Positions 23,263-34,081 of a stretch of DNA of 64,000 bases are shown here, one piece after another (the stretch's first letter is position 1; every line of letters begins with the position of its first letter). The notes below the pieces were generated by a model. That model saw only the letters and a list, made by a program, of their open reading frames with translations, ran no database searches and was not told the DNA's origin. The position numbers and the translations under genes are program-made. Source of the stretch: Bufo bufo (taxonomy: Eukaryota > Chordata > Amphibia > Anura > Bufonidae); the NCBI RefSeq assembly GCF_905171765.1, contig NC_053393.1:185499921-185563920 (forward strand). Direction: 5' to 3'.

Positions 23263-24272
23263 GAATGGCGGCACTGACAAAAAATAGTTAGAAAGGTTGG
23301 ATGCACGTTCACTGGGGAATGAGCTGCTTACACCTCGGTGGCCACTGAGGAAGGAGTCGTAGCCAACTCCGAAACGCGTTTGGTTAAAGAGGATCCCATG
23401 AAACTGAATATATAACTGGAGAATTGAAGCGCTTTAAACCAACTATAAGGAGAGGGATCGGTATCAAACAAAATTGGCAGGAGAAATCTAAGACTGATTG
23501 CCGCAGTAAAAACCAGCCTGCTGCTTGATCAGAGCACCTGGCAGGAATCTCCACCTACAAATTCCTAACTACGGCACTCCTGCAATTGATGACCGAAGAT
23601 CCCTGGATCCATACCCTGGAAGCTACATCACTGCCTGCAAGCGGAACACACGTGGGATGCCACGCTAACCGCAATACAGCCGGCACAACCGTGAGTAGAA
23701 AACCATTGCTGAACTAGTGCATATATACAAAGTGAGCTTTGGGACACCAAAACCAAACAAAAGGAATATAAGTGACAAGACTACTTAACCCTATCCGAAT
23801 ATACGGGGGTCATTCTGTGAACTTTGCCCTGCAGTTCCTGAATACTACGAACTATGTTAAAGAGCTGAATATTTCTGACTTGCTATGTGAGCATCACACT
23901 ACGGACAAACATAGTTGAAAGGTTTTATCCTTCTCTGTCCATATCAGGCTCTCCTTTTCAGGACTACATATTTAAGTGTGTGTTTCAGTGTGCATTTTTA
24001 TCGATTTTATTATTTTTATGAGAATTTATAGCATGCGAATATTTGTTTAATCAAGTTTTATATGTTATTATACATATGTGTTATTGCACACAGTGTTTGT
24101 TTGAATAAATTGTACTATATCAAATCTCCTATGTGTGTCCAAGTGTAGGTGTGCCCTACTACTCTTTTATTTATACATTATTTTCTGAAGATTGGGTGTA
24201 ATCTTCTTTGTAGGTGCACCCATCCCAATCATTGTCCAAGAAGTGAGCCATCTCTAAACACTAATTTTTAAT
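23263..24272 (+). mobile_element. Probable Penelope-like element fragment
   Basis: A non-coding block of about 1 kb between two minisatellite blocks. It holds the ACTCCGAAACGCGT motif characteristic of the hammerhead-bearing repeats of Penelope-like elements, described separately. No RT or GIY-YIG coding sequence was found. Confidence 0.5.
23339..23386 (+). ncRNA. Hammerhead-ribozyme-like motif
   Basis: The catalytic boxes CUGANGA (CTGAGGA, 23345-23351) and GAA (23371-23373) are present. Stem II is GGAGT/ACTCC (23353-23357 with 23366-23370), with one extra A at 23352. The palindrome ACGCGT (23374-23379) could form stem III between two copies, as in Penelope elements. T at 23380 would be the cleavage-site base. 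Stem I pairs 23339-23344 with 23381-23386 (six pairs, two of them G-U). The extra A may weaken activity. Confidence 0.5.
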
Positions 24273-24545
24273 AAGTGGGACAAAATGGATATATATACAG
24301 GTGGCAAAATGGAAAATATACAGAGGGGACAAAATGGATATATATACAGAGGGGGCAAAAGTAAATATATACAGAGGGCAAAAAATGAAATATATACAGA
24401 GGGGGCAAAAAATGAAATATATACAGAGGGGGCAAAAAATGAAATATATACAGAGGGGGCAAAAAATGAAATATATACAGAGGGGGCAAACAATGAAATA
24501 TATACAGAGGGGGCAAACAATGGAATATATACAGTGAGAGAGTGG

Positions 24546-24756
24546 GCAATAAATTTATGGAATTAATCCAATTCAAAGTTTTCCCTGTGGCCCATAGAGC
24601 TCTAGTTACTCCACTGCCTCCCCCCTCCCCCTTTTAAGCTATTGAAAGCAATGACAGCAATAGCAAATAATGTCAGTGACACTGACACATATAAATAGGG
24701 ATAAATACATAGTTGACTGACACATATAACTAGGAATAAATACATAGTTGACAGTA
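24546..24756. other. Short unassigned stretch
   Basis: Contains two near copies of ACACATATAACTAGGAATAAA-type sequence (about 24683 and 24720). Confidence 0.3.
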
Positions 24757-27450
24757 GAGATGAGCAAAGTTTTGAAAAATTTGATTTTGCCGTTTCACCA
24801 AACTTCGACAAGAAATTTGTCACGAATCGCAATAAATCTGGAATATCCAGGCCACTCGGCCTAATCATTTTCATCCCACTTGTTGGCCCGATCTCAGTAT
24901 GAAGTCTTGGAACTTAAACTGCAGGGAGATTGCAGGGAGAGTGTATTGCCATGTGCATTACGTTCTAGTGCAGCCACATTTATAGTTAATCTGTTTTGTA
25001 GGTATTGTGTCGTCAATATTACCGGTGTAATTTATTATTGCCTACATCACTGTGCAGTGCACTAAAATTTATAGCTAATCCCTTCTGTTAAATAAAAAAA
25101 AAAGCATACAGCACCCTTCAGTAAAGCCAAAAACCCTTGCGCGCCCCTGCAGGAGCTGTTCCAAATGGCTCCGTAGTGGAAAAAAATAAAGAAATGGAGG
25201 CAGCGGCAATAAAGTAGTGAAGAAAAAAATGCTCTTTTAATGCATGCTATTGCAGTCCAAACACATGCTTTTTTAATCCCTTCTGTTATCTGTAGATTTA
25301 CTGTGCATGGCCCTATGACAGAAGGTGGGGATTGTGGCAGCAGCAGCAGTGGCAGTAATAGTGACAATAATGGCCCCATGACAGAGTGGGGAAGGTGGCA
25401 GCGGCAGCAGAAAGGGCAGTAACAGTGACAATAGTGGCCCCATGACAGAGTGGGGAGGGGGGCAGCAGCAATGACAGTAAAGCTATGTTTACATTACTGT
25501 TTATTTTTCCATTCTTCTGATCCATCCGAAAAACTTTAAAAAAAAAAAGAAAAAAAAAAAGGCATGGAGCCTCTATTTTGAGCATTCACACAGCTCTTTC
25601 AAACAGTGAGTATTTGATCAGTAATTGTAAGTCAAACCAGGAGTGGTTCCAAAACAGAGATAAAATGTAATGGAAATATTTGCATCTCTTCCATGTTTTG
25701 GACGCAGTCCTGCTTCTGGCTTACAAATACTGATGCTAAATGTCTTGTGCCTTATGCTCAATTTGCACCCATTTGGGCCATTTACTTCTGAAATCAAATT
25801 TTTTTAACAAGAAAAAAAAAAGGCCTGCATGCAAGACTTTAATGGCCGCTGTCTAACATGGTCAGTATTTGGTCAGTATTTTGCATCAATATTTGTTCAG
25901 TATTTGTAAGCCAAAAACAGGAGTGGGTCCAAAACAGAGATAAAATGTAATGGAAATATTTGCATCTTATCTGTGTTTTGAACCCACTTCTGCTTTTGGC
26001 TTACAAATTCTGATAAAAATCTAATGTAAAATACTACCCCATGACAAAGTAGAGAGGGGGGCTGCAGAAGTGGCACACAGCAGAAGATGATGGCAGATCA
26101 GAGAAGCAGCAGAACCCAAAAACAGCAATGTGGTAACAAGGCCCATATCAGTAGGCCAAGAAGCCCCAATGTAGCAATGGCAGTCGAGGCAGCAGGCAGG
26201 TGGCATCAGGTGGGTGGCAGAATCAGAATGGTTGCAGCAGGACGTGGCCAGAAGTAACAGACGATTTTTCTGAATATTCTGGTGTGGCAGTGCACTGCAG
26301 TATGATTATTAGTGGCAGGATGATCTATTCTGTCGCACCAGACACCAGCGTCTCGAAATCCTGCTTGATCCATGCCTGATTAATCTTTATGAAGGTTAGC
26401 CTGTCAAAATTTAGGGTGGAAAGGCGAGTTCTCTTATGGGTAATAATGCACCACGTTGCACTGAACACCTGATGCCACACTACTTGCTGGGCAGGAAAGC
26501 ATGCTCATGGCAAACTCGGCCAATTGCTTGCACACTTCAAGTTTGCATGCCCAGTAGTCCAGGGCATCTTGGATCATGGGTGACAGTGTGCAGTCCAAGT
26601 ATGCCATCATCTGCTGGATGTCGCACTGCTGCTGCTGATGGGTGGTTTCTTCAGTAGGCAACTGAAGAAAACTGCTCATCATAGACTCCAGACTGAAATT
26701 GCTGCATATGGAGCTGTTCCTGCCCCCGTCCCCCCCCAACAATCATGGCAGTGGGTCATGAGCACAGAGGGTACCCCAGTCAGACCTTCCTGAGGACAGG
26801 CAATAGGGCTCATAGGCAATGATCAACTGACTACACAGCATGTCTCTACAGTAATCGATTTTTGCATCCCTCTCAGAAGGTCCATGTTCAAGTGGCCTAA
26901 CATATGGAGTGTGGAGTTCCAAAGGGTGGAAATGTCATATATCAGGCAATGTTGGGAAAGATCATTTTGCCTTTGCAGCTCAAGGAGAGCTCTTGCAATT
27001 CAGTGGAAGACTTGAGGAACTTGGTGACCGTGAGATTGAAGAGTGGGTGCATGGGTCAGCCATCTGTGGCGCAGTGCAGAAAAAAATTCTTTCTATTATT
27101 AGTAACCATAGTTGCTATCTCCAGTTGGCAAGGAGGCTGCCAGTGTTCTATTTATTTATTGATGACGCCAAGCAGTTCCTCCCCAGTGTGGCTCCGTTCA
27201 CCAAGGCTGACCAGGAGCAGAACCAGAGCCTGGCTTTGTGATAGCATAGGTGATATGCTGAAGGACTACTGTCAATTGTTCCTAAAATTAAAGGGTGAGG
27301 ACAAGGTGAAGAATGAGGAGGGAGAGGAGAACATTGGCACAGAAATCCCAGCATTACAATGCGGAGGCAGCATTGCCATGACCTGGCGAAGTTGCTGGTG
27401 TGCCTTATCCATAACAACATTTACCCAATGGGCGGTGAACAACATACAAT
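24757..27450 (-). mobile_element. hAT transposon remnant, minus strand
   Basis: A terminal-like TAGAGATGAGCAAAG lies at about 24755-24770. Non-coding sequence with a short tandem repeat (25320-25470, blocks of GGCCCCATGACAGAGTGGGG) follows, then transposase fragments on the minus strand from 26430. The right end is overlapped or truncated by a Tc1 terminus near 27455. Confidence 0.6.
26430..26935 (-). pseudogene. hAT transposase C-terminal remnant
   Basis: Minus-strand reading gives DISTLWNSTLHML at about 26890-26930, the conserved hAT box containing W-N-S-T. Further on, LDYWACKLEV, QLAEFAMSMLSCPASSV (about 26480-26570) is the C-terminal dimerisation motif. Intervening coding sequence is missing and frames are broken. 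Confidence 0.75.
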
Positions 27451-27454
27451 TCAT

Positions 27455-28650
27455 GGCCGAAAGTGTTGGCACCTCTGAAATAAAAAAATAATAATTAAGT
27501 ATTTCTCCCCGAAAATTATTGCAATTACACATGTTTTGTTATGTACATGTTTATTTCCTTTCTGTGTATTGGAACAACTCAAAAAAGGCAAATTGAACAC
27601 AATTTCAATCAAAACTCCATTAGGCCTCTTTCACACTTGCGTTGTCCGGATCCGGCGTGTACTCCACTTGCCGGAATTACATGTCGGATCCGGAAAAACG
27701 CAAGTGTACTGAAAGCATTTGAAGACGGAGCCGTCTTCAAAATGCGTTCAGTGTTACTATGGCAGCCAGGACGCTATTAAAGTCCTGGTTGCCATAGTAG
27801 GAGCGGGGAGCGGGGGAGCGGTATACTTACAGTCCGTGCGGCTCCCGGGGCGCTCCAGAATGATGTCAGAGCGCCCCATGCGCATGGATGACGTGATCCA
27901 TGCGATCACGTGATCCATGCATGTGGGGCGCCCTGACGTCACTCTGAAGCGCCCCGGGAGCCGCACGGACGGTAAGTATGCTGCTCCCCCGCTCCCCGCT
28001 ACACTTTACCATGGCTGCCAGGACTTTAGCGTCCCGGCAGCCATGGTAACCATTCAGAAAAAGCTAAACGTCGGGTCCGGCAATGCGCCGAAACGACGTT
28101 TAGCTTAAGGCCGGATCCGGATCAATGCCTTTCAATGGGCATTAATTCCGGATCCGGCCTTACGGCAAGTGTACAGGATTTTTGGCCGGAGCAAAAAGCG
28201 CAGCATGCTGCGGTATTTTCTCCGGCCAAAAAACGTTCCGTTCCGGAACTGAAGACATCCTGATGCATCCTGAACGGATTTCACTTCATTCAGAATGCAT
28301 TAGGATAAAACTGATCAGGATTCTTCCGGCATAGAGCCCCGACGCAGGTGTGAAAGAGCCCTAAACTTTGTCCATGGTGCGCATCATAATCAAGAAGTTT
28401 ACAACCCATGGCACTATAGCTAATGTCCCTGGAAGTGGATGGAAGAGAATAATTGATGAAAGGTTGCAACGCAGGATAGTCCAGATGGTGGATAAACAGT
28501 CCCAATCAAGTTCCGAAGAAATTCAAGCAGTCCTGCAGACTCAGGGTACATCTGTGTCAGAGCGAACTCTCCTTGACATTTGAATGAAATGAAATGCTAT
28601 GGCAGGAGACCCAGGAGGACCCCACTGCTGACACAGACACATAAAAAGCT
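27455..28650 (+). pseudogene. Tc1-like transposon remnant, split by a MITE
   Basis: The left end resembles a Tc1 terminus (GGCCGAAAGTGTTGGCACC at about 27457). After the MITE, the plus strand encodes a transposase N-terminus in fragments: KKFTTHGTIANVPGSG-like, then RRIVQMVDKQ and a second helix-turn-helix (SEEIQAVLQTQGTSVSERT) up to about 28580. A frameshift follows, and the catalytic domain is absent. Confidence 0.75.
27623..28361. mobile_element. Palindromic MITE (GGCCTCTTTCACAC family), 739 bp
   Basis: Ends GGCCTCTTTCACACTTGCG and GACGCAGGTGTGAAAGAGCCC are near inverses. Flanks are TTA on the left and TAA on the right, so the duplication is TA or a mutated TTA. The interior has long inverted arms with repeated TCCGGATCCGG motifs. 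Confidence 0.78.
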
Positions 28651-28670
28651 AGACTAAAGTTTGCCAATAG

Positions 28671-29020
28671 TGTTGGGCGCGAATATTCGAATCGCTAATA
28701 TTAATCGTGAATATCGGCACTTCAAGAATTTGCTAATATTTAGAATATAGTGATATATATTTGTAATTTTGAATATTCTAGATTTTATTTTTCATCAGTA
28801 ACCTCCCTTCTTGCTTGTGGGCCAATGAGAAGGCTGCAATGTCTTTGTCTGAGCTTAGCAACATCCCTAGCAACCAATAGGAAAGTTGCCTACCTCTTAC
28901 TATATAAGAACCTCCCCAGCAGCCATTTTCTAGTTTTTTTTAAAGTTCTGAGAGAGACAGCAGTGTCATTGCTGTGCTCTGTGCTTTCCACACTACATTA
29001 GATAGATAGTTAGATAGCTT
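28671..29020. mobile_element. hAT-like terminal fragment (GAATATTCG type)
   Basis: TAGTGTTGGGCGCGAATATTC at about 28670 is the same kind of terminus seen inverted at 37240-37263 (GAATATTCGTGATCAACACTA). The fragment contains a TATAAGAACC stretch near 28903. The matching right end was not found. Confidence 0.5.
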
Positions 29021-29027
29021 TTATATA

Positions 29028-29962
29028 CAGTACAGACCAAAAGTTTGGACACACCTTCTCATTCAAAGAGTTTTCTTTATTTTCATGACTATGAAAATTG
29101 TAGATTCACACTGAAGGCATCAAAACTATGAATTAACACATGTGGAATTATATACATAAACAAGTGTGAAACAACTGAAAATATGTCATATTCTAGGTTC
29201 TTCAAAATAGCCAGCTTTTGCTTTGATTACTGCTTTGCACACTCTTGGCATTCTCTTGATGAGCTTCAAGAGGTAGACCCCTGAAATGGTTTTCACTTCA
29301 CAGGTGTGCCCTGTCAGGTTTAATAAGTGGGATTTCTTGCCTTATAAATGGGGTTGGGACCATCAGTTGCGTTGAGGAGAAGTCAGGTGGATACACAGCT
29401 GATAGTCCTACTGAATAGACTGTTAGAATTTGTATTATGGCAAGAAAAAAGCAGCTAAGTAAAGAAAAACGAGTGGCCATCATTACTTTAAGAAATAAAG
29501 GTCAGTCAGTCAGCCGAAAAATTGGGAAAACTTTGAAAGTAAGGGCTATTTGACCATAAAAGAGAGTGATGGGGTGCTGCGCCAGGTGACCTGGCCTCCA
29601 CAGTCACCGGACCTGAACCCAATCGAGATGGTTTGGGGTGAGCTGGACCTTGAGTGAAGGCAAAAGGGCCAACAAGTGCTAAGCATCTCTGGGAACTCCT
29701 TCAAGACTGTTGGAAGACCATTTCAGGGGACTACCTCTTGAAGCTCATCAAGAGAATGCCAAGAGTGTGCAAAGCAGTAATCAAAGCAAAAGGTGGCTAC
29801 TTTGAAGAACCTAGAATATGACATATTTTCAGTTGTTTCACACTTGTTTGTTTTGTATATAATTCCACATGTGTTAATTCATAGTTTTGATGCCTTCATA
29901 GTCATGAAAATAAAGAAAACTCTTTGAATGAGAAGGTGTGTCCAAACTTTTGGTCTGTACTG
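29028..29962. mobile_element. Tc1-like transposon, internally deleted, 935 bp
   Basis: Termini CAGTACAGACCAAAAGTTTG and CAAACTTTTGGTCTGTACTG are perfect inverses and each is flanked by TA. The subterminal sequence is conserved for about 200 bp on each side. The central part of the gene is lost. Confidence 0.93.
29437..29825 (+). pseudogene. Tc1-like transposase with central deletion
   Basis: It starts with ATG at 29437 (MARKKQLSKEKR), giving the first helix-turn-helix (IITLRNKGQSVSRKIGK). The frame then jumps to the C-terminus, with WPPQSPDLNPIE-type residues at about 29590-29630 (here SPDLNPIEMVWGEL) and a final KAKGGYFEEP motif. The region with the first two catalytic aspartates is deleted. 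Further frameshifts are present. Confidence 0.88.
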
Positions 29963-29970
29963 TATATATA

Positions 29971-31009
29971 CACTCACCTAAAGAATTATTAGGAACACCA
30001 TACTAATACGGTGTTGGACCCCCTTTTGCCTTCAGAACTGCCTTAATTCTACGTGGCATTGATTCAACAAGGTGCTGATAGCATTCTTTAGAAATGTTGG
30101 CCCATATTGATAGGATAGCATCTTGCAGTTGGAGATTTGAGGGATGCACATCCAGGGCACGGAGCTCCCTTTCCACCACATCCCAAAGATGCTCAATTGG
30201 GTTGAGATCTGGTGACTGTGGGGGCCATTTTAGTACAGTGAACTCATTGTCATGTTCAAGAAACCAATTTGAAATGATTCAAGCTTTGTGACATGGTGCA
30301 TTATCCTGCTGGAAGAAGCCATCACATGATGGATACATGTTCTCATTCTGTTTACGCCAAATTCGGACTCTACCATGTGAATGTCTCACCAGAAATCGAG
30401 ACTCATCAGACCAGGCAACATTTTTCCAGTCTTCAACAGTCCAATTTTGGTGAGCTCGTGCAAATTGTAGCCTCTTTTTCCTATTTGTAGTGGAGACCCG
30501 GTGGGGTCTTCTGCTGTTGTAGCCCATCCGCCTCAAGGTTGTGCGTGTTGTGGCTTCACAAATGCTTTGCTGCATACCTCGGTTGTAACAAGTGGTTATT
30601 TCAGTCAACGTTGCTCTTCTATCAGCTTGAATCAGTCGGCCCATTCTCCTCTGACTTCTAGCATCCAGAAAGGCATTTTTGCCCACAGGACTGCCACATA
30701 CTGGATGTTTTTCCCTTTTCACACCATTCTTTGTAAACCCTAGAAATGGTTGTGCGTGAAAATCCCAGTAACTGAGCAGATTGTGAAATACTCAGACCGG
30801 CCCGTCTGGCACCAACAACCATGCCACGCTCAAAATTGCTTAAATCACCTTTCTTTCCCATTCTGACATTCAGTTTGGAGTTCAGGAGATTGTCTTGACC
30901 AGGACCACACCCCTAAATGCATTGAAGCAACTGCCTTGTGATTGGTTGAATAGATAATTGCATTAATGAGAAATAGAACAGGTGTTCCTAATAATTCTTT
31001 AGGTGAGTG
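29971..31009. mobile_element. Tc1-like transposon with CACTCACCTAAAG termini, 1,039 bp
   Basis: Termini CACTCACCTAAAGAATTATT (29971) and its inverse (31009) are flanked by TA. It stands directly beside the previous Tc1 copy, only eight bases away. A fragment of the same family lies at 40736-41057. Confidence 0.93.
30000..30861 (-). pseudogene. Tc1-related transposase, DD36E spacing
   Basis: Minus-strand reading starts MGKKGDLSNFERG (30861), gives a helix-turn-helix (SISQSAQLLGFSRTTISRVY), shifts frame near 30720, then shows RKKRLQFARAH and WSDESRF (first catalytic D, about 30400). A deletion removes the part between RIWRKQNEN and the second D. QDNAPCHKA is followed by an in-frame stop at about 30283, then NWFLEHDNEF and SPDLNPIEHLW. 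From the D of QDNAP to the E of NPIE there are 36 intervening positions, counting the stop. This spacing fits the DD36E group of Tc1-related elements. Confidence 0.88.
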
Positions 31010-33395
31010 TATATATAACTGCTTTATTCACAGGCATAATACATTATTATAAAGACACCAGTAATATGTATTAGATTATAAGCATAGAAAAAACATGCTT
31101 CTCTGTGTGGTAATCCTGTAGTTTAGTGGTACATTTTGCAAGTAGAGATCCCAGGTAGAGATTTTTTTCTTCTTCCACATTTAACCCATAATAAAAGGCT
31201 ATATCCTTATCATATTTAGAATAATATTTTAGACTTTAAAAAAATCTAATAAATATTACTGGTTTCTTTGTAATAATATATTGTGTCTTTGCATAATCCA
31301 GTAATAGGTTTTAGGTTTCGAAGAAAAAAAACAACACTATTCTCAATATTGTAAACCTTTTACAATATATATGAATATATATTATTTATTATAGTATAGC
31401 CATTTATTACAGGTTAAATGAGAGGGGGAAAAAACTAACTGAAAAAATAAGTTATTAAAGTCTCTCCTGGGATTTGAACTTAGGATGTCTATATACAAAA
31501 CCAAGCAGTTAGCACTAAGCTATTGAATTACCACATAAAGAATTATATATTGTGTCTATGCAGGAAGCAGCAATAAGTATATTATATTTCTGGGCATATC
31601 TCAGAGTGGTAAGGCTATAGTACTTAGTGTATATGATATGTAGAAACTCTGCCCTCAGTATGCCTATGTCTAGCCCTGTCAATCAAAGGGGAGGGGGAGT
31701 ATGCATAGCACAGGGGGTGTTGCAAAGCAGTGCTCAAAGTGTTCAGCCCCACCCCTTGGTGAGAACTTGCTAAAAAACTGATATCCCTGCAACATTTTAT
31801 CCTACAGACAAAAAAAAAAGGCATTGTTTTAATCAGCATGACGAGCCCTAGCAGGCAGTATACCTAGTTTAATAGTTTTAAACTGGTGACAGGCCTCTTT
31901 GAAAAAAAAAAAAAAAAAACACTCTGGAATTTTGTATTGGTATATAGTGCAGGAGAGGTCATTTTTAAAGAATAAGATAAAAGCTTTTGTGTGTGTTTTG
32001 TGTTTACCTGTCTTATTTGATGTGAAATATGTGGGTTGTCTGCCATCTTAATTCCTTCTTTACCTCAGATATGGTTTTCTAAATGAATCCTACATTTCCA
32101 ATCATGCCTGGCTTTGCAGAGACAGAGAGGGTGGAGTCTCACCACACTGCACTGTGTCCACTGAGAGCAGCCATGACAGATTAGTGACACAGCTACTATC
32201 CCCTCACACTGCAGGGTCTCCATGTTTTCCTATGTGATACAGCTTGAGCCTTTTTGCCGTCTCTCCTGTCGTCTCTCTCCACTGTCAGTTCTTACATACA
32301 GGAGGCAGGGAGACCATTTTGAAGATACATCCCATACAACTACACTGAAGAGTCAGAACACACAGATGGAACAGGCAGTGGAAGTAAGGAGGTTTATATA
32401 CCTGCAGCTAATCATCTGCTATATACATGTAACTGCACTCCTCATCCTTTAGATAGGGGTGATATTATATTTTAAGCAGAATACAGGAATACACAGAGGA
32501 ACATGGAGAGGGGAGGGGCTTGAGAGCTTCCAGAAGGGATTTCGATTGGGGATGATGTCATCCTGTAGTTCACAGGAAGTCAGTCACAGGGAGAGACTGA
32601 GTTCCTGGTTACACTTTACAGCAAGAAGTCAGACATTAGGTCACATGACCAGGTTCCCATAATGTAAAGGTTCAAAATATACGGATGCAACTGAGTTAGG
32701 GTGTAACAAATTACACTGCTAGAATATTGGTGGTGATTTAGTAATTTATTTAAAAAAAAAGTGTTTTTAACATTTTCTGAAGGGGAACAGACAAAAACAG
32801 AAGAACTGTAAAACTTAACAGAAGTGACCAATTACTTTATAGCTTCAGCATTGGTCATACAGTATCACACAATTTACACTTTTATCACCATGGTTCATGG
32901 ATCCTTGCCTATTGTGTAGTTAAAATCACCGTTATGTATTTATACTACTATGCTATACAACTATACTATTTGTAGATTACTCTGCACCAATTTCATGGGC
33001 ACTTTGATCAAAATTGGTAAAATATATACATTGCATGATAGCATGTTATTATTTTATATTCACTTATTTGCATACCATTTAATCATTTTAATGAGGAAAA
33101 ATAATTACATTTATGCACCGGTTTGTAGCATTGTGATTTAGGTAAACAGTGCAATCCTTTAATGATGTGTGTGCTTTGTGTAATCCTGTTCGGCATTGCA
33201 GCAAGGTCATGGTTTTGTAAAAACTCCCTAGTTTGAAAAGCACAGAAATAATCCAGCTCCAGAATAGGATGACTTGTCTACTATAAGTAGACACTGGCAA
33301 ATTGTAAAGACTATTAACCTTGATGCTTGCAATGACTAACATTTTTCTATTTCTAGCAGTACTTTCCAACTAAATATTATCCATGTTGGAATCAA
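31010..33395. other. Mostly unassigned sequence with one tRNA-like unit
   Basis: AT-rich sequence with poly-A runs (31805, 31905) and short frames only. A tRNA-like stretch is at 31458-31545. No other element or gene was recognised. Confidence 0.4.
31458..31545 (-). repeat. tRNA-like (SINE-type) sequence
   Basis: On the minus strand TAGCTTAGTGC resembles an A box and AGTTCAAATCCC a B box of the internal RNA polymerase III promoter, about 45 bases apart. The same kind of sequence occurs at 58195, 58355 and 59035. Confidence 0.5.
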
Positions 33396-34081
33396 AACAT
33401 CTCCTATATAATTAGAGCCCTCTGTGCCTGCTATGTGTCCGTGCATCTGTGCTGAAGTTAAATGCGCATGCACGGCGTGCTGGCCAATAGAATCGCAGCA
33501 CACCATACAGCCGCCCGGACCTCTCACAAGCGCCACCATTACAGTCCTGTCAGACAAAGATACAGAAACAGATACAGCAGCAGTATTAGCCACCAGTTGC
33601 TGCCAGTGGTCTCAGCACCACCAGTCAGTGCCAGCCATCTCAGCCATCAGTGATTGCCACCAGTCAGTCACAGTGCCAGCAGTCTCAGCCACCAGTCACT
33701 GCTAGCCGTCTCAGCCACCAGTCACAGTGCCCGCAGTCTCAGCCACCAGTCAGTGCCAGTTGTCTTAGCCATCAGTCAGTGCCAGCAGTCTTAGCACCAA
33801 CAGTCAGTGCCAGCCTTCTCAGAAATTAGCCACAGTCAACAGTCTCAGCCACAGCTGCAGTCTAAGCACCACCAGTCAGTGCCAGCCATCTCAGCCATCA
33901 GTGATTGCCACCAGTCACAGTGCCACCAGTCACAGCGCCAGCAGTCAGTGCTAGCCATCTCAGCCACCAGTCACGGTGCCTGCAGTCTCAGCCACCAGTC
34001 AGTGCCAGTCGTCTCAGCCACCAGTCAGTGCAAGCCGTATCAGCCACCAGTCAGTGCCACCAGCCACAGCCACCATTCATA

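Larger units (their letters stand above)
22447..24545. repeat. 27-bp minisatellite in three blocks, partly inverted
   Basis: Blocks lie at 22447-22620, 23077-23262 and 24273-24545. The unit is TATATACAGAGGGGGC plus AAAAAATGAAA, 27 bp apart in the third block. Within the first two blocks the orientation flips, giving hairpins (around 22565 and 23153). The blocks were probably continuous before two insertions. Confidence 0.85.

Noticed and set aside
26904..27491. A 195-codon plus-strand frame
   Set aside because: It is antisense to the hAT transposase remnant, which reads with recognisable motifs on the minus strand.
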